Origin: Gandjariella thermophila
GTDB lineage: Bacteria; Actinomycetota; Actinomycetes; Mycobacteriales; Pseudonocardiaceae
Reading direction: 5' to 3'
Assembly (NCBI RefSeq): GCF_005405885.1
Contig: NZ_BJFL01000009.1
Coordinates: 109,523-173,522 of the forward strand
Length of the DNA: 64,000 nucleotides
This document shows positions 10,522-19,225 of the stretch, in pieces. Position numbers and translations under genes: made by a program. Under the pieces are notes generated by a model. It worked only from the letters and a program-made list of their open reading frames with translations. It had not been told where the DNA came from and made no database searches. Numbering within the stretch: position 1 is the stretch's first letter; each line of letters starts with the position of its first letter.

Positions 10522-11007
10522 CCTGCACCTGACCCGTGCGGCTCTGTGCTTGTTCCGGAACGTGCGCCGCGCTCACGTCGCCGGGGTTGTCACTCGTTTG
10601 TCTGAAGACTTTCCGCCGGTTGATTGCCCCGCGTAGCCGCACAGCCTCGCACGCCGCGGCCCTTATCGTGATGGGTCGAATATGGATTCACTCTTTCGGT
10701 CCAGTGTTCCATCTGGCTGTTCGGCGTACCGCGATCGTCGGGACGGCGGCTCCGGGAGGTACCGTGGAGGCCGGCTACCGAGGTGCGAGAGGTCATCTCG
10801 TCGGCTGGGGTGGGAACACCGCTCGCCGCCCGCCCGTTGGTGCTCTAGGCGGATGTGGTCCCACCAGTTCCGGACTCGGGGCGGTGTGCGTACCGCGCCG
10901 GGCGGTAATCTGGTTGGACCGGGGTGCCCCGTCCGCCCGGGCGGTGGGTCGCCACAGCCCGACGTGCAAGTCAGGGAGGGTCGAGGCCGCCCGTCGGCCG
11001 TGAGTGA
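10522..11007. other. Divergent promoter region between the VWA gene and ftsH
   Basis: These 486 bp hold no convincing gene; frames that stay open lack a coding third-position pattern. A TAATCT hexamer at 10906-10911 could be the -10 of ftsH, giving a leader of about 90 nt. Short GC-rich palindromes follow at about 10920-10950. The palindrome at 10552 lies on the VWA side. Confidence 0.5.
10552..10561. promoter_or_regulatory. Palindrome upstream of the VWA gene
   Basis: GTTCCGGAAC is a perfect 10-bp palindrome about 30 bp upstream of the VWA gene start, where an operator could lie. It is not a LexA box, in which the half-sites are in the opposite order. Chance occurrence is possible. Confidence 0.25.
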
Positions 11008-13335
11008 ATGGACCGCAAGCGTCTGCTCCGCAACCCGCTGATCTGGATCATCGCGGTGTTGCTGCTCTACTACGCCTTCAGCGTGTTGTTCGACGACACG
11101 AGGGACTACGCCCCCAAGCCGACCTCGGTCGCGTTGCAGCAGGTGCAGAACGGCAACGTCGAACAGGCCACGCTCGAGGACAAGGAGCAGCGGCTTCGGC
11201 TGACTCTGAAGAGTCCCGTCGACGGCCAGACCAGGATCATCAGCCAGTACCCGGCCGGCGGGACGGCGATCGTCTTCCAGTCTCTGCAGGGGAAGAACGT
11301 CAACTTCGACACGAAGGTGACGCAGGACTCCTTCCTTTCCCAGATGCTGGTGTACCTGGTGCCGCTGGGCCTCATCCTGCTGCTGCTCATGTGGATGATG
11401 AACAACGTCCAGGGTGGCGGTAACCGGGTGCTCAACTTCGGCAAGTCCAAGGCCAAGCAGTTGTCCAAGGACATGCCGAAAACCACCTTCGCCGACGTCG
11501 CGGGTGCGGACGAGGCTGTCGAGGAACTCGAGGAGATCAAGGACTTCCTGCAGAGTCCCGGCCGGTACCAGGCGCTTGGCGCGAAGATCCCCAAGGGCGT
11601 GCTGCTGTACGGCCCGCCGGGCACCGGTAAGACGCTGCTGGCCCGCGCGGTCGCCGGCGAGGCGGGCGTACCGTTCTACTCGATCTCCGGCTCCGACTTC
11701 GTGGAGATGTTCGTCGGCGTCGGCGCCTCCCGGGTGCGCGACCTCTTCGAGCAGGCCAAGCAGAACGCGCCGTGCATCATCTTCGTCGACGAGATCGACG
11801 CGGTCGGCCGGCACCGTGGCGCCGGCCTGGGCGGCGGCCACGACGAGCGCGAGCAGACGCTGAACCAGTTGCTGGTGGAGATGGACGGGTTCGACTCGCG
11901 CGGCGGGATCATCCTGATCGCCGCGACGAACCGGCCGGACATCCTCGACCCGGCGCTGCTGCGGCCGGGCCGGTTCGACCGGCAGATCCCGGTCGCCGCG
12001 CCGGACCTGAAGGGCCGCCGGGCGATCCTCACCGTGCACGCCAAGGGCAAGCCGTTCGCTCCGGACGTCGACCTCGACGGGCTGGCCAAGCGCACCGTCG
12101 GCTTCTCCGGCGCCGACCTGGCCAACGTGATCAACGAGGCGGCGCTGCTCACCGCGCGCCAGCACGGCAGCCTGATCACGGGTGCCGCCTTGGAAGAGTC
12201 GGTGGACCGCGTGATCGGCGGTCCCGCACGGAAGAGCCGGGTGATCTCCGAGAAGGAGAAGAAGATCGCCGCCTACCACGAGGCGGGGCACGCACTCGCC
12301 GCGTGGGCGATGCCCGACATCGACCCGGTCTACAAGGTCACCATCCTGCCCCGGGGCCGCACCGGCGGGCACACGCTGTCCGTGCCCGAGGACGACAAGG
12401 AGCTGATGACCCGCTCCGAGATGATCGCCCGGCTGGTGTTCGCGCTCGGCGGGCGGGCCGCCGAGGAGCTGGTGTTCCACGAGCCGACCACCGGCGCGTC
12501 CAACGACATCGAGCAGGCCACGAAGATCGCCCGCGCGATGGTCACCGAGTACGGCATGAGCGCCCGGCTCGGTGCGGTGAAGTACGGCCAGCACGAGGGT
12601 GAGCCGTTCCTTGGCCGCCAGATGTCCCACGCGCCGGACTACTCCCTCGAGGTCGCGCACGAGATCGACGAGGAGGTCCGCGCGCTCATCGAGGCCGCGC
12701 ACGACGAGGCGTGGAACGTGCTCAACGACTACCGGGACGCCCTCGACGCGCTGGTGCTCGAGTTGATCGAGCGGGAGACCCTGCAGCGCAAGGACCTGGA
12801 GCGCATCTTCGCCACGGTGGACAAGCGGCCGCGGATCACCAAGTTCAACGACTTCGGTGGCCGCACGCCGTCGGACAAGCCGCCGGTGAAGACCCCGGCC
12901 GAACTGGCCAAGGAGCGCGGCGAGCCGTGGCCGCCGCAGCAGGAGCCCGAACCCACTCCAGTGGGCGCGCTGCCCGGCGGGCACGACACCCCGGGCGGGC
13001 CACCACGCCCCGCCCCCGAGGCGTCCGGGCCGAACGGGCGGGACCCGCACGCCGGGCACGAGCAGCAGCCCTCCGGGACGCAGCAGGACGGCCAGTCCTA
13101 CCCGCCCACCGTGCACCTGCCCGGCTCCGGGCAGCGGGGCAGCACGGCGGGGCCGCCGAACTACGACGCGCCTCCGGGCTGGAAGCCGGCCACCGTGCCC
13201 GCAGACCAGCAGGGCTGGTCGCCGTCCTGGGACCGCCCGTCCGAGCAGGAGCAGGGCGGCCAGCACGAGAGGGAGTCCAAGAACGAGCAGGAGGCCATGC
13301 GGCGGTCGATCGACACCGATCGGGACAGGCGCTGA
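11008..13335 (+). CDS. ftsH: ATP-dependent zinc metalloprotease FtsH
   Basis: Membrane-bound AAA+ protease that degrades damaged membrane and regulatory proteins. The 775-residue product has transmembrane helices at about 9-27 and 113-131, Walker A GPPGTGKT at about 202-209, Walker [10 protein letters not shown], the second region of homology [11 protein letters not shown], and the zinc site HEAGH at 424-428. After about residue 614 it carries a 160-residue Pro/Gly/Gln-rich disordered tail, longer than in many bacteria but seen in actinobacterial FtsH. The ATG at 11008 matches the mycobacterial N-terminus; no good Shine-Dalgarno precedes it closely. folE follows after 34 bp. Confidence 0.97.
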   Translation: MDRKRLLRNPLIWIIAVLLLYYAFSVLFDDTRDYAPKPTSVALQQVQNGNVEQATLEDKEQRLRLTLKSPVDGQTRIISQYPAGGTAIVFQSLQGKNVNFDTKVTQDSFLSQMLVYLVPLGLILLLLMWMMNNVQGGGNRVLNFGKSKAKQLSKDMPKTTFADVAGADEAVEELEEIKDFLQSPGRYQALGAKIPKGVLLYGPPGTGKTLLARAVAGEAGVPFYSISGSDFVEMFVGVGASRVRDLFEQAKQNAPCIIFVDEIDAVGRHRGAGLGGGHDEREQTLNQLLVEMDGFDSRGGIILIAATNRPDILDPALLRPGRFDRQIPVAAPDLKGRRAILTVHAKGKPFAPDVDLDGLAKRTVGFSGADLANVINEAALLTARQHGSLITGAALEESVDRVIGGPARKSRVISEKEKKIAAYHEAGHALAAWAMPDIDPVYKVTILPRGRTGGHTLSVPEDDKELMTRSEMIARLVFALGGRAAEELVFHEPTTGASNDIEQATKIARAMVTEYGMSARLGAVKYGQHEGEPFLGRQMSHAPDYSLEVAHEIDEEVRALIEAAHDEAWNVLNDYRDALDALVLELIERETLQRKDLERIFATVDKRPRITKFNDFGGRTPSDKPPVKTPAELAKERGEPWPPQQEPEPTPVGALPGGHDTPGGPPRPAPEASGPNGRDPHAGHEQQPSGTQQDGQSYPPTVHLPGSGQRGSTAGPPNYDAPPGWKPATVPADQQGWSPSWDRPSEQEQGGQHERESKNEQEAMRRSIDTDRDRR

Positions 13336-13369
13336 CCCGCTCCGGCCGCAGCCGTTGGAGGTGGTGGCG

Positions 13370-14002
13370 GTGACCGGCACGGTGAACTCCGCGGACTCCG
13401 TTCCGGTAGCCGGTCCTTCGGGCCGCCGACCGGGGTTCGACCAGGCCAGGGCGGAGAACGCGGTGCGGGAACTGCTGCTGGCCTGTGGTGAGAACCCGGA
13501 CCGGGAGGGCCTTCGGGACACCCCGGCGCGGGTGGCCAGGGCCTACCGCGAGCTGTTTGCCGGGCTGCACACCGACCCGGACACGGTGCTGTCCCGGACC
13601 TTCGACGAGAGCCACGAGGAACTCGTCCTGGTCACCGACATCCCGCTGTACTCGACCTGTGAACATCATTTGGTGCCGTTCCACGGGGTGGCGCACGTCG
13701 GGTACATCCCGGACGTGCAGGGCCGGGTCACCGGGCTGTCCAAGATCGCGCGGCTGGTCGACCTGTACGCCAGGCGCCCGCAGGTGCAGGAGCGGCTCAC
13801 CTCGCAGGTGGCCGACGCCCTGGTGCGCAAGCTGGACCCGCGCGGGGTGATCGTGGTGATGGAGGCCGAGCACCTGTGCATGGCCATGCGCGGCATCCGC
13901 AAGCCCGGCACCAGGACGATGACCTCCGCGGTGCGCGGCATCTTCAAGACCTCGGCGTCGTCCCGCGCGGAGGCGCTGGAGCTGATCAAGGGGCGGCGGT
14001 GA
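13370..14002 (+). CDS. folE: GTP cyclohydrolase I
   Basis: First step of folate synthesis, GTP to 7,8-dihydroneopterin triphosphate. The 210-residue product shows the zinc-binding [10 protein letters not shown] motif, a later [11 protein letters not shown] with the third ligand, and the [15 protein letters not shown]-terminal signature. I chose the GTG at 13370 because GGAGGTGG lies 7 nt upstream; in-frame TTG and GTG codons at 13355 and 13364 are less likely. Its TGA overlaps the GTG of folP (GTGA at 13999-14002), the first of a chain of 4-nt overlaps in this operon. Confidence 0.95.
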   Translation: MTGTVNSADSVPVAGPSGRRPGFDQARAENAVRELLLACGENPDREGLRDTPARVARAYRELFAGLHTDPDTVLSRTFDESHEELVLVTDIPLYSTCEHHLVPFHGVAHVGYIPDVQGRVTGLSKIARLVDLYARRPQVQERLTSQVADALVRKLDPRGVIVVMEAEHLCMAMRGIRKPGTRTMTSAVRGIFKTSASSRAEALELIKGRR

Positions 14003-14844
14003 CTCACCCGCTGCTGCCGAGCCCGGGCCGGTGCGTGGTGATGGGCGTCCTCAACGTCACGCCCGACTCGTTCTCCGACGGCGGCCGCTACCTCGACCAC
14101 GACGACGCGGTGGCGCACGGCGTCGCCATGCACGCGCGCGGCGCGGACCTCGTCGACGTCGGCGGCGAGTCCACCCGGCCGGGCGCGGAGCGGGTCGCGC
14201 CCGACGTGGAGGCCGGCCGGGTCGCCCCGGTGATCCGCGCGCTGGTCGCCGAGGGCGTGCCGGTCAGCGTGGACACGATGCGCGCCGAGGTCGCGGTGGC
14301 CGCGCTGGAGGCGGGGGCCACCGTGGTCAACGACGTCTCCGGCGGGCTGGCCGACCCCAACATGGCCAAGGTGGTGGCGGACGCCGGCGTGCCGTGGATC
14401 CTGATGCACTGGCGCGGGCACAGCCGGGAGATGGACCGGCTGGCCGAGTACCGGGACGTGGTCGCCGACGTGCGCGCCGAACTGTCCGGCCGGGCGGACG
14501 CGGCCATCGCCGCCGGAGTCGACCCGGGTGCGCTGGTGCTCGACCCGGGGCTGGGCTTCGCCAAGCGCGCCGAGCACAACTGGGCGCTGCTGCACCACCT
14601 GCCCGCCCTGCTGGACCTCGGCTTCCCGGTGCTGGTCGGCGCCTCCCGCAAGCGGTTCCTGGGCTCGCTGCTGGCCGGTACGGACGGCACGCCGCGACCG
14701 CCGGACGGCCGGGAGGACGCCACCGCGGCGGTGTCCACGCTGGCCGCGTTCGCCGGCGCCTGGGGCGTGCGCGTGCACGACGTGGCACGGTCGCTGGACG
14801 CGGTCACCGTGGTGGCCGCGTGGGCCAGGGGAGGACCGCCATGA
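13999..14844 (+). CDS. folP: Dihydropteroate synthase
   Basis: Joins dihydropterin pyrophosphate to p-aminobenzoate; the sulfonamide target. The 281-residue product has both family signatures: [15 protein letters not shown] at about residues 15-29 and the pterin-binding [13 protein letters not shown] at about 52-64, then [16 protein letters not shown] and GASRKRFLG. The GTG start overlaps the folE stop. Its own TGA overlaps an ATG (ATGA at 14841-14844) that opens a 17-codon ORF rather than folB. Confidence 0.95.
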   Translation: MTHPLLPSPGRCVVMGVLNVTPDSFSDGGRYLDHDDAVAHGVAMHARGADLVDVGGESTRPGAERVAPDVEAGRVAPVIRALVAEGVPVSVDTMRAEVAVAALEAGATVVNDVSGGLADPNMAKVVADAGVPWILMHWRGHSREMDRLAEYRDVVADVRAELSGRADAAIAAGVDPGALVLDPGLGFAKRAEHNWALLHHLPALLDLGFPVLVGASRKRFLGSLLAGTDGTPRPPDGREDATAAVSTLAAFAGAWGVRVHDVARSLDAVTVVAAWARGGPP

Positions 14845-14894
14845 GCGCGGCACGCCGCGGCGTGCGGCCGGGCGCCGAGAAGGGCCCGCGATGA
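14841..14894 (+). CDS. 17-residue linker ORF 1 between folP and folB
   Basis: A tiny ORF ([17 protein letters not shown]) begins at the ATGA that holds the folP stop. It has its own ribosome site (GGGGAGGA, 6 nt spacing) and ends in another ATGA. It is Arg-rich and matches nothing I know. The likely role is to carry ribosomes across the gap to folB by termination-reinitiation; the peptide may have no function. Confidence 0.4.
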   Translation: MSAARRGVRPGAEKGPR

Positions 14895-14962
14895 GGGTCC
14901 CGAGCCGCGGCACGGGGAAGGACCACGGCGCGTGGACTCGCGGAAAAGGAGGTGCGCGGTGA
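14891..14962 (+). CDS. 23-residue linker ORF 2 between folP and folB
   Basis: This ORF ([23 protein letters not shown]) starts in the ATGA that stops linker ORF 1, behind GAGAAGGG, and its TGA overlaps the folB GTG (GTGA at 14959-14962). Its last codons encode the AAGGAGGT ribosome site of folB. Positively charged and without homologues I recognise; read here as a translational relay. Confidence 0.4.
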   Translation: MRVPSRGTGKDHGAWTRGKGGAR

Positions 14963-15348
14963 CCGACCGGATCACGCTCACCGGCCTGCGGGTGCGGGGC
15001 TACCACGGCGTGTTCGAGCACGAGCGCCGGGACGGCCAGGACTTCGTGGTGGACGTGGTGGTGTGGCTGGACCTCGCCGGCGCGGCGGCCAGCGACGACC
15101 TGGCCGACACGCTGCACTACGGCGAACTTGCCGAGCGGGTCGCGGCGATCGTCGGCGGCGAGCCGTGCGACCTGATCGAGACGGTGGCCGGCCGGATCGC
15201 CGACGACGTGCTCGCCGACCAGCGGGTGCAGGCCGCCGAGGTGACCGTGCACAAGCCCGCCGCGCCGATCCCGCTGACCTTCGCCGACGTCGCGGTCACG
15301 GTGCGCCGCGCCCGCCGGTCCGACCGCGGTCAGGTGGTGCCGGCATGA
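14959..15348 (+). CDS. folB: Dihydroneopterin aldolase
   Basis: Cleaves dihydroneopterin to 6-hydroxymethyl-dihydropterin. The 129-residue product has the family opening [19 protein letters not shown] and a C-terminal [19 protein letters not shown] containing the conserved Lys-Pro. GTG at 14959 has a near-perfect AAGGAGGT ribosome site. Its TGA overlaps the ATG of a nine-residue ORF at 15345. Confidence 0.94.
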   Translation: MTDRITLTGLRVRGYHGVFEHERRDGQDFVVDVVVWLDLAGAAASDDLADTLHYGELAERVAAIVGGEPCDLIETVAGRIADDVLADQRVQAAEVTVHKPAAPIPLTFADVAVTVRRARRSDRGQVVPA

Positions 15349-15374
15349 GCCGGCGTGCCGGGGAGAACCCGTGA
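15345..15374 (+). CDS. 9-residue linker ORF 3 between folB and folK
   Basis: MSRRAGENP, starting in the ATGA at the folB stop and ending in the GTGA at the folK start. Its body includes GGGGAGA, the folK ribosome site. Upstream ribosome site is weak (GGTGGTG). Probably a coupling device, not a functional peptide. Confidence 0.35.
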   Translation: MSRRAGENP

Positions 15375-15880
15375 CGCGGGCGGTGCTGTCGCTCGGGTCC
15401 AACGTCGGCGACCGGCTGGGCTACCTGCAGTTGGCCGTGGACGGGTTGGCGGACGTGCTGGTGGCCGCGTCTCCGGTGTACGAGACGGCGCCGTGGGGCG
15501 TGACCGACCAGCCCGACTTCCTCAACGCGGTGGTCGTCGTTTCCTCGCCGGAGGTGGACGAGTGGGGTTGGCTGGCGCGGGCGGAGCGGCTGGAGCGGGC
15601 CGCCGGCCGGGTCCGGGAGATCCGGTGGGGACCGCGCACGCTGGATGTCGACGTGGTGACCGTGGACGGGGTGCGTTCCGACCATCCCGACCTGCTGCTG
15701 CCGCATCCCGGCACGCCGGAGCGCGCCACCGTGCTGGTGCCGTGGCTGGACGTGGAGCCGGACGCGGTGCTGCCGGGGCACGGTCGCGTCGCGGACCTGC
15801 TCCGCGACATGAGTACCGAGGGCGTTCGCCGGCGGGACGACCTCACGCTGCGAGTTCCCGGACCGGCGCGGGAATCATGA
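15371..15880 (+). CDS. folK: 2-amino-4-hydroxy-6-hydroxymethyldihydropteridine pyrophosphokinase
   Basis: Transfers pyrophosphate from ATP to hydroxymethyl-dihydropterin, feeding FolP. The 169-residue product begins [14 protein letters not shown] and has the HPPK signature RWGPRTLDVDVV at about residues 84-95, with the usual ETAPWG and QPDFLNAVV segments. GTG at 15371 has GGGGAGA 5 nt upstream and overlaps the stop of linker ORF 3. Its TGA sits in another ATGA (15877-15880). Confidence 0.95.
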   Translation: MTRAVLSLGSNVGDRLGYLQLAVDGLADVLVAASPVYETAPWGVTDQPDFLNAVVVVSSPEVDEWGWLARAERLERAAGRVREIRWGPRTLDVDVVTVDGVRSDHPDLLLPHPGTPERATVLVPWLDVEPDAVLPGHGRVADLLRDMSTEGVRRRDDLTLRVPGPARES

Positions 15881-16050
15881 CCCGACCGGCTGAACTTTCC
15901 GGTGGCATCCGCCGTGCGGCTGATTGTCCTGCCCCGACAGCCGACTCGCTCCGCACCCGGCGGATCGCGGCGACCTCGGCGTTTTCCGTGGCCGCTAGGC
16001 CGGCGCGCCCCCGTCCGGGGCTCGCTCGTCCGGGTGGGATTTCAGGATGA
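15877..16050 (+). CDS. Possible 57-residue linker ORF between folK and the DUF3180 gene
   Basis: This frame opens in the ATGA at the folK stop and closes exactly in the ATGA at the DUF3180 start. Its third positions are much less GC-biased than the neighbouring genes and its ribosome site is poor, so it is probably not a selected protein. Ribosomes could still traverse it; it may equally be an untranslated gap with chance overlaps. Confidence 0.2.
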   Translation: MTRPAELSGGIRRAADCPAPTADSLRTRRIAATSAFSVAARPARPRPGLARPGGISG

Positions 16051-16514
16051 GATTCACCAGAATCAGGGACCTGGTCACGGTTGCGGTGGTCGCCGCGGTG
16101 CTGGTGCACCTGCTCGCGCGGCTCGCCTACGGCTCCCTTCCGCCGCTGCCCACCTTCGCCGGGGTCACCCTGCTGATCCTCGCCGTGATCGAACTCGTGC
16201 TCGGCTTCAACCTCCGTGCACGGATTAATCGCAAGCCGGGCGCGGCCCCCGTCCAGCCGCTGACCGCCGCCCGCGCCGTCGCGCTGGCCAAGGCGTCCTC
16301 GCTGGTGGGAGCCATCATGGTGGGCGCGTGGGTGGGGATACTCGGCTACGTGGTGCCGCGCCGCAGCGACCTCGCCGCGGCCGCGAGTGACACCCCGAGC
16401 GGGATTATTGGCGTGCTCTGCTCGGCCGCCCTGGTCGGTGCCGCGCTGTGGCTGGAGTACTGCTGCAAGACGCCCAAGGGCCCGGAGGACGAGGACGAGT
16501 ACTCCCGTCGGTGA
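16047..16514 (+). CDS. DUF3180 membrane protein (Rv3605c-like)
   Basis: A 155-residue protein with four predicted membrane helices (about residues 8-25, 33-52, 83-103 and 119-138) and a short acidic cytoplasmic tail EDEDEYSRR. The DUF3180 family is found right after folK in mycobacteria and relatives, as here; no function is known. The ATG at 16047 overlaps the stop of the preceding frame. Nothing in it suggests an enzyme. Confidence 0.85.
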   Translation: MRFTRIRDLVTVAVVAAVLVHLLARLAYGSLPPLPTFAGVTLLILAVIELVLGFNLRARINRKPGAAPVQPLTAARAVALAKASSLVGAIMVGAWVGILGYVVPRRSDLAAAASDTPSGIIGVLCSAALVGAALWLEYCCKTPKGPEDEDEYSRR

Positions 16515-16557
16515 TCCAAAGGTCTCAGGCGGATAACTCCCCGGTACCTTTGTAGCC

Positions 16558-18036
16558 ATGACCGTCCGCAGCGCCTCCTCCGAGCAGGTTGACCGAGGCC
16601 GTGGTGCTGGGCGAGCGCTGTTGATTACGGTTCTGGTGCTCTCCCTCGCCGCCACGGCGGTGCTCGTGCTCAGCGACAACGCCCGGTGGCTGCGCCTCGG
16701 CGTGGTGAGCGCGCTGTGGTCGGCCCTGGTCGGCGCGTTCCTCGCGGCCAAGTACCGCCGGCAGGCGGTGGCCCGCGAGGAGGAGGCCAGCGAGCTGCAG
16801 TCGATCTACGAGCTGGAGCTGGAACGCGAGGTCGCCGCGCGGCGCGAGTACGAGTTGGAGATCGAGGCGGAGACCCGGCGCCGGATCGAGGAGGAGACCA
16901 GCGAGCACCTCGAGGCGCTGCGGTCGGAGTTGCACGCGCTGCGGGAGAACCTTGAGGCACTGCTCGGCGGCGAGGTGCTGGTGGAACGGGTCGCGCTGCG
17001 CGCCGAGTCCACCAGGATGCGCTCGCTGCCCGACCAGTCCCGGGTGATCTCCGTCGGCGACGACCGGATGGCCGGCACGGCGGACCGGCCTCGGCTGACC
17101 GCGGGGGCGGGCGCACCGGGCCAGCGACCGCCGAACGGGGAGCGCCCCACCGAGTTCGCCGACCGCTTTCCCACCGAGCCCAGCCGGCCCAAGGAGCAGC
17201 AGCCCCGGGTCGACCCGACCCGCCGCGAACCCGCGCGGCCGGAGCCCGGCCGGCCCGAACCGCCCCGCCGCGAGCCGGCCAGGACGCCACCGCGCCAGCA
17301 GCCCGTGGCCGCGGCGCGCCGCCCGCAGGTGGGCGGTGGCCTGCGTGGCGTCCCCTACGACCCGCCGCAGCCGGGGCGCGGCACGCCGGGCTGGCCGACG
17401 AGCGAGCCGCGCCAGGAGAGTTTCTCCGGCGGGCTGACCCCGCCACCGAACGGGCGCGAACCGGTGCCGCCGCCGACGCCGAACGAGCAGACCTTCGTCA
17501 CGAACGAGCCGACCACCTTCGTCGGCCCGGTGCGCGTGGGCAAGTCGATCCCGGCCCGGCCGCTCCGCTCGGACCAGCAGATGCCGCAGGAACTGGTGGA
17601 GCCGCGCCCGGCCGCGGCCGCCGCCGACGGGACGGCGCGCCGCGAGGCCCCGCTGCCCCGGCGCGAGCAGGGGGCCTCCGAGTCCCCCGCGGCGCGGCCA
17701 CCGGCCGCCGCGCCCCGCGGCGCGGAACCGGGCCGGCACGGCGTCGACCGGGAAACCACCGGCCTGCGGGCCACCCCGCCGACCTCGCCGCCCCCCGGTG
17801 GCCGCCGACGTCGCGCCGACGACGATGGTTCCGGCTACGGCTCGCCCGGCGGCCGGACCGGCGACGACCCGAGCCCGCGCCCGCCGACCGCACCGGAGCC
17901 GGCGGCCGCCTCCGAGCCGAGGCGGGCGCAGCGCAATGGTGGCGGCGGGGCGCACAGCGAGGGCACGTCGGTCACCGAGTTGCTGGCCGCGTACGGCGCG
18001 ACCACCCCGCGCCGGCACCGCCGCCGCGCGGAGTAG
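16558..18036 (+). CDS. Membrane protein with coiled coil and Pro/Arg-rich tail (Rv3604c-like, probably DUF6779)
   Basis: The 492-residue product has two membrane helices near the N-terminus (about 18-40 and 43-65), then a Glu-rich coiled coil (about 75-145), then a long disordered tail rich in Pro, Arg, Ala and Gly (about 170-490) ending in basic residues. This shape and its place after the DUF3180 gene match M. tuberculosis Rv3604c. Function unknown; the topology suggests a membrane-tethered cytoplasmic scaffold. The ATG at 16558 has TACCTT at 16545-16550 with 7 nt between, so the mRNA is probably leaderless and this gene has its own promoter. Confidence 0.82.
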   Translation: MTVRSASSEQVDRGRGAGRALLITVLVLSLAATAVLVLSDNARWLRLGVVSALWSALVGAFLAAKYRRQAVAREEEASELQSIYELELEREVAARREYELEIEAETRRRIEEETSEHLEALRSELHALRENLEALLGGEVLVERVALRAESTRMRSLPDQSRVISVGDDRMAGTADRPRLTAGAGAPGQRPPNGERPTEFADRFPTEPSRPKEQQPRVDPTRREPARPEPGRPEPPRREPARTPPRQQPVAAARRPQVGGGLRGVPYDPPQPGRGTPGWPTSEPRQESFSGGLTPPPNGREPVPPPTPNEQTFVTNEPTTFVGPVRVGKSIPARPLRSDQQMPQELVEPRPAAAAADGTARREAPLPRREQGASESPAARPPAAAPRGAEPGRHGVDRETTGLRATPPTSPPPGGRRRRADDDGSGYGSPGGRTGDDPSPRPPTAPEPAAASEPRRAQRNGGGGAHSEGTSVTELLAAYGATTPRRHRRRAE

Positions 18037-18048
18037 CCCGCGCCCGGG

Positions 18049-19203
18049 CTACTTGTCGATGTCGCCGACGACCACGGCGAACGAGCCGAGCACCACGGGC
18101 AGGTCGGCCACCCGGGTGCCCGGCAGCAGCGCGGACAGCGCCTGCACGTTGTTGAACGACGGGGTGCGCAGCTTCAGCCGCCACGGCGTCTTCTCCGCGC
18201 GCGACACCAGGTGCACGCCGGCGATGCCCAGCGGCGCCTCGGTCCACACGTACACCGATCCCTCCGGTGCCTTGACCGCCTTGGGCAGCCGCACGTTCAC
18301 CGGCCCGGCCGGCAGGCGGTCCAGGCATTCCGCGGCCAGCCGCAGCGACTGCTCGACCTCGTCGACCAGGCAGCGCACCCGGGCGAGCGTGTCGCCCTCG
18401 GCCCGCACCACCGGGCTGACCGGCAGGTCGCGGTAGGGCGGCAGCGGGTCGTCGCGCCGCAGGTCGACGTCCACTCCGGAGGCGCGACCGGCCGGCCCGG
18501 TCACCCCGAGCGCGAGCGCGGCGGCGCGGTCCAGCACGCCGATGCCCGCGTGCCGCGCGACGAAACCGTCGTCCGCCACGGTGGCCGCGCGGACCGCGCC
18601 CATCAGCTTGTCTACAGTGGACAGCGCATCGGCGACCCGGCCGGTCCACCCGGCGGGCACGTCCTCGCGCAGCCCGCCGATGCGGTTGGCCATGAAGTGG
18701 ATCCGCCCGCCGGACGCCTCCTCCATGACCGCCTGCACCGTCTCCCGGCCGCGCTGCGCGGCCGCGGTGCCCTCGGTGGGCCGCCCGTCCGGGGAGCGGG
18801 TGAGCGGGGCGAGGAAGACCAGGTGGGCGAGCACGCGGTTCAACTCGCAGAGCAGCACGCGCAGCCACTGCGCGCGCGGTGGCACCTCCATCCCGTTCAT
18901 GCGTTCCACGGCGAGCGCGACGGTCATCTCGTTGCCGAACGCGGCCAGCCAGTCGTGCCGGTTGGCCAGGGTGAGCACCTGGCGGTAGTCACGCACCTCG
19001 AAGAGCTTCTCCGCGCCCCGGTGCAGGTGGCCGACCAGCGGCTGGGCCGAGACCACCTCCGGGTTCCCGGGATCGCCGCGGACGGTCAGCCGCAACCGGT
19101 ACGCGCCGTGCGCGGAGGGGTGCAGCGGGCCGAGGTCGACCACCCGGTCCACGCCCAGGTGGGCGGCGCCGGCGCCGACGCCCACGGTGATCTCCTGCGA
19201 CAC
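18049..19203 (-). CDS. Orphan NuoD-like protein (NADH-quinone oxidoreductase 49-kDa subunit family)
   Basis: The 384-residue product follows the NuoD/Nqo4 fold along its whole length: GPLHPSAHG at residues 25-33 with the quinone-site His, HRGAEKLFE, PPRAQWLRVLLCELNR, GGRIHFMANRIGG, GPAGRASGVDVDLR, EGSVYVWTEAPLG and the ending GDIDK. It is not beside any other nuo gene. At the site reading DRLDY in typical complex I it reads NRHDW: the Arg (82) is kept, the quinone-contacting Tyr is Trp (85). It lies 22 bp downstream of a NDUFAF7-like methyltransferase and is probably cotranscribed. GTG at 19203 gives the family N-terminus. Role unknown; perhaps an assembly or regulatory paralogue. Confidence 0.85.
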   Translation of the reverse strand: MSQEITVGVGAGAAHLGVDRVVDLGPLHPSAHGAYRLRLTVRGDPGNPEVVSAQPLVGHLHRGAEKLFEVRDYRQVLTLANRHDWLAAFGNEMTVALAVERMNGMEVPPRAQWLRVLLCELNRVLAHLVFLAPLTRSPDGRPTEGTAAAQRGRETVQAVMEEASGGRIHFMANRIGGLREDVPAGWTGRVADALSTVDKLMGAVRAATVADDGFVARHAGIGVLDRAAALALGVTGPAGRASGVDVDLRRDDPLPPYRDLPVSPVVRAEGDTLARVRCLVDEVEQSLRLAAECLDRLPAGPVNVRLPKAVKAPEGSVYVWTEAPLGIAGVHLVSRAEKTPWRLKLRTPSFNNVQALSALLPGTRVADLPVVLGSFAVVVGDIDK

Positions 19204-19225
19204 ACCGTCATGCTCGCACGGCAGG

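Noticed and set aside
10536..11003. A 155-codon frame in the ftsH upstream region
   Set aside because: Poor third-position bias, no family match, and it covers the probable ftsH promoter.
10663..13521. A 952-codon minus-strand frame opposite ftsH
   Set aside because: FtsH is unmistakable on the other strand, and the antisense product has no recognisable domain.
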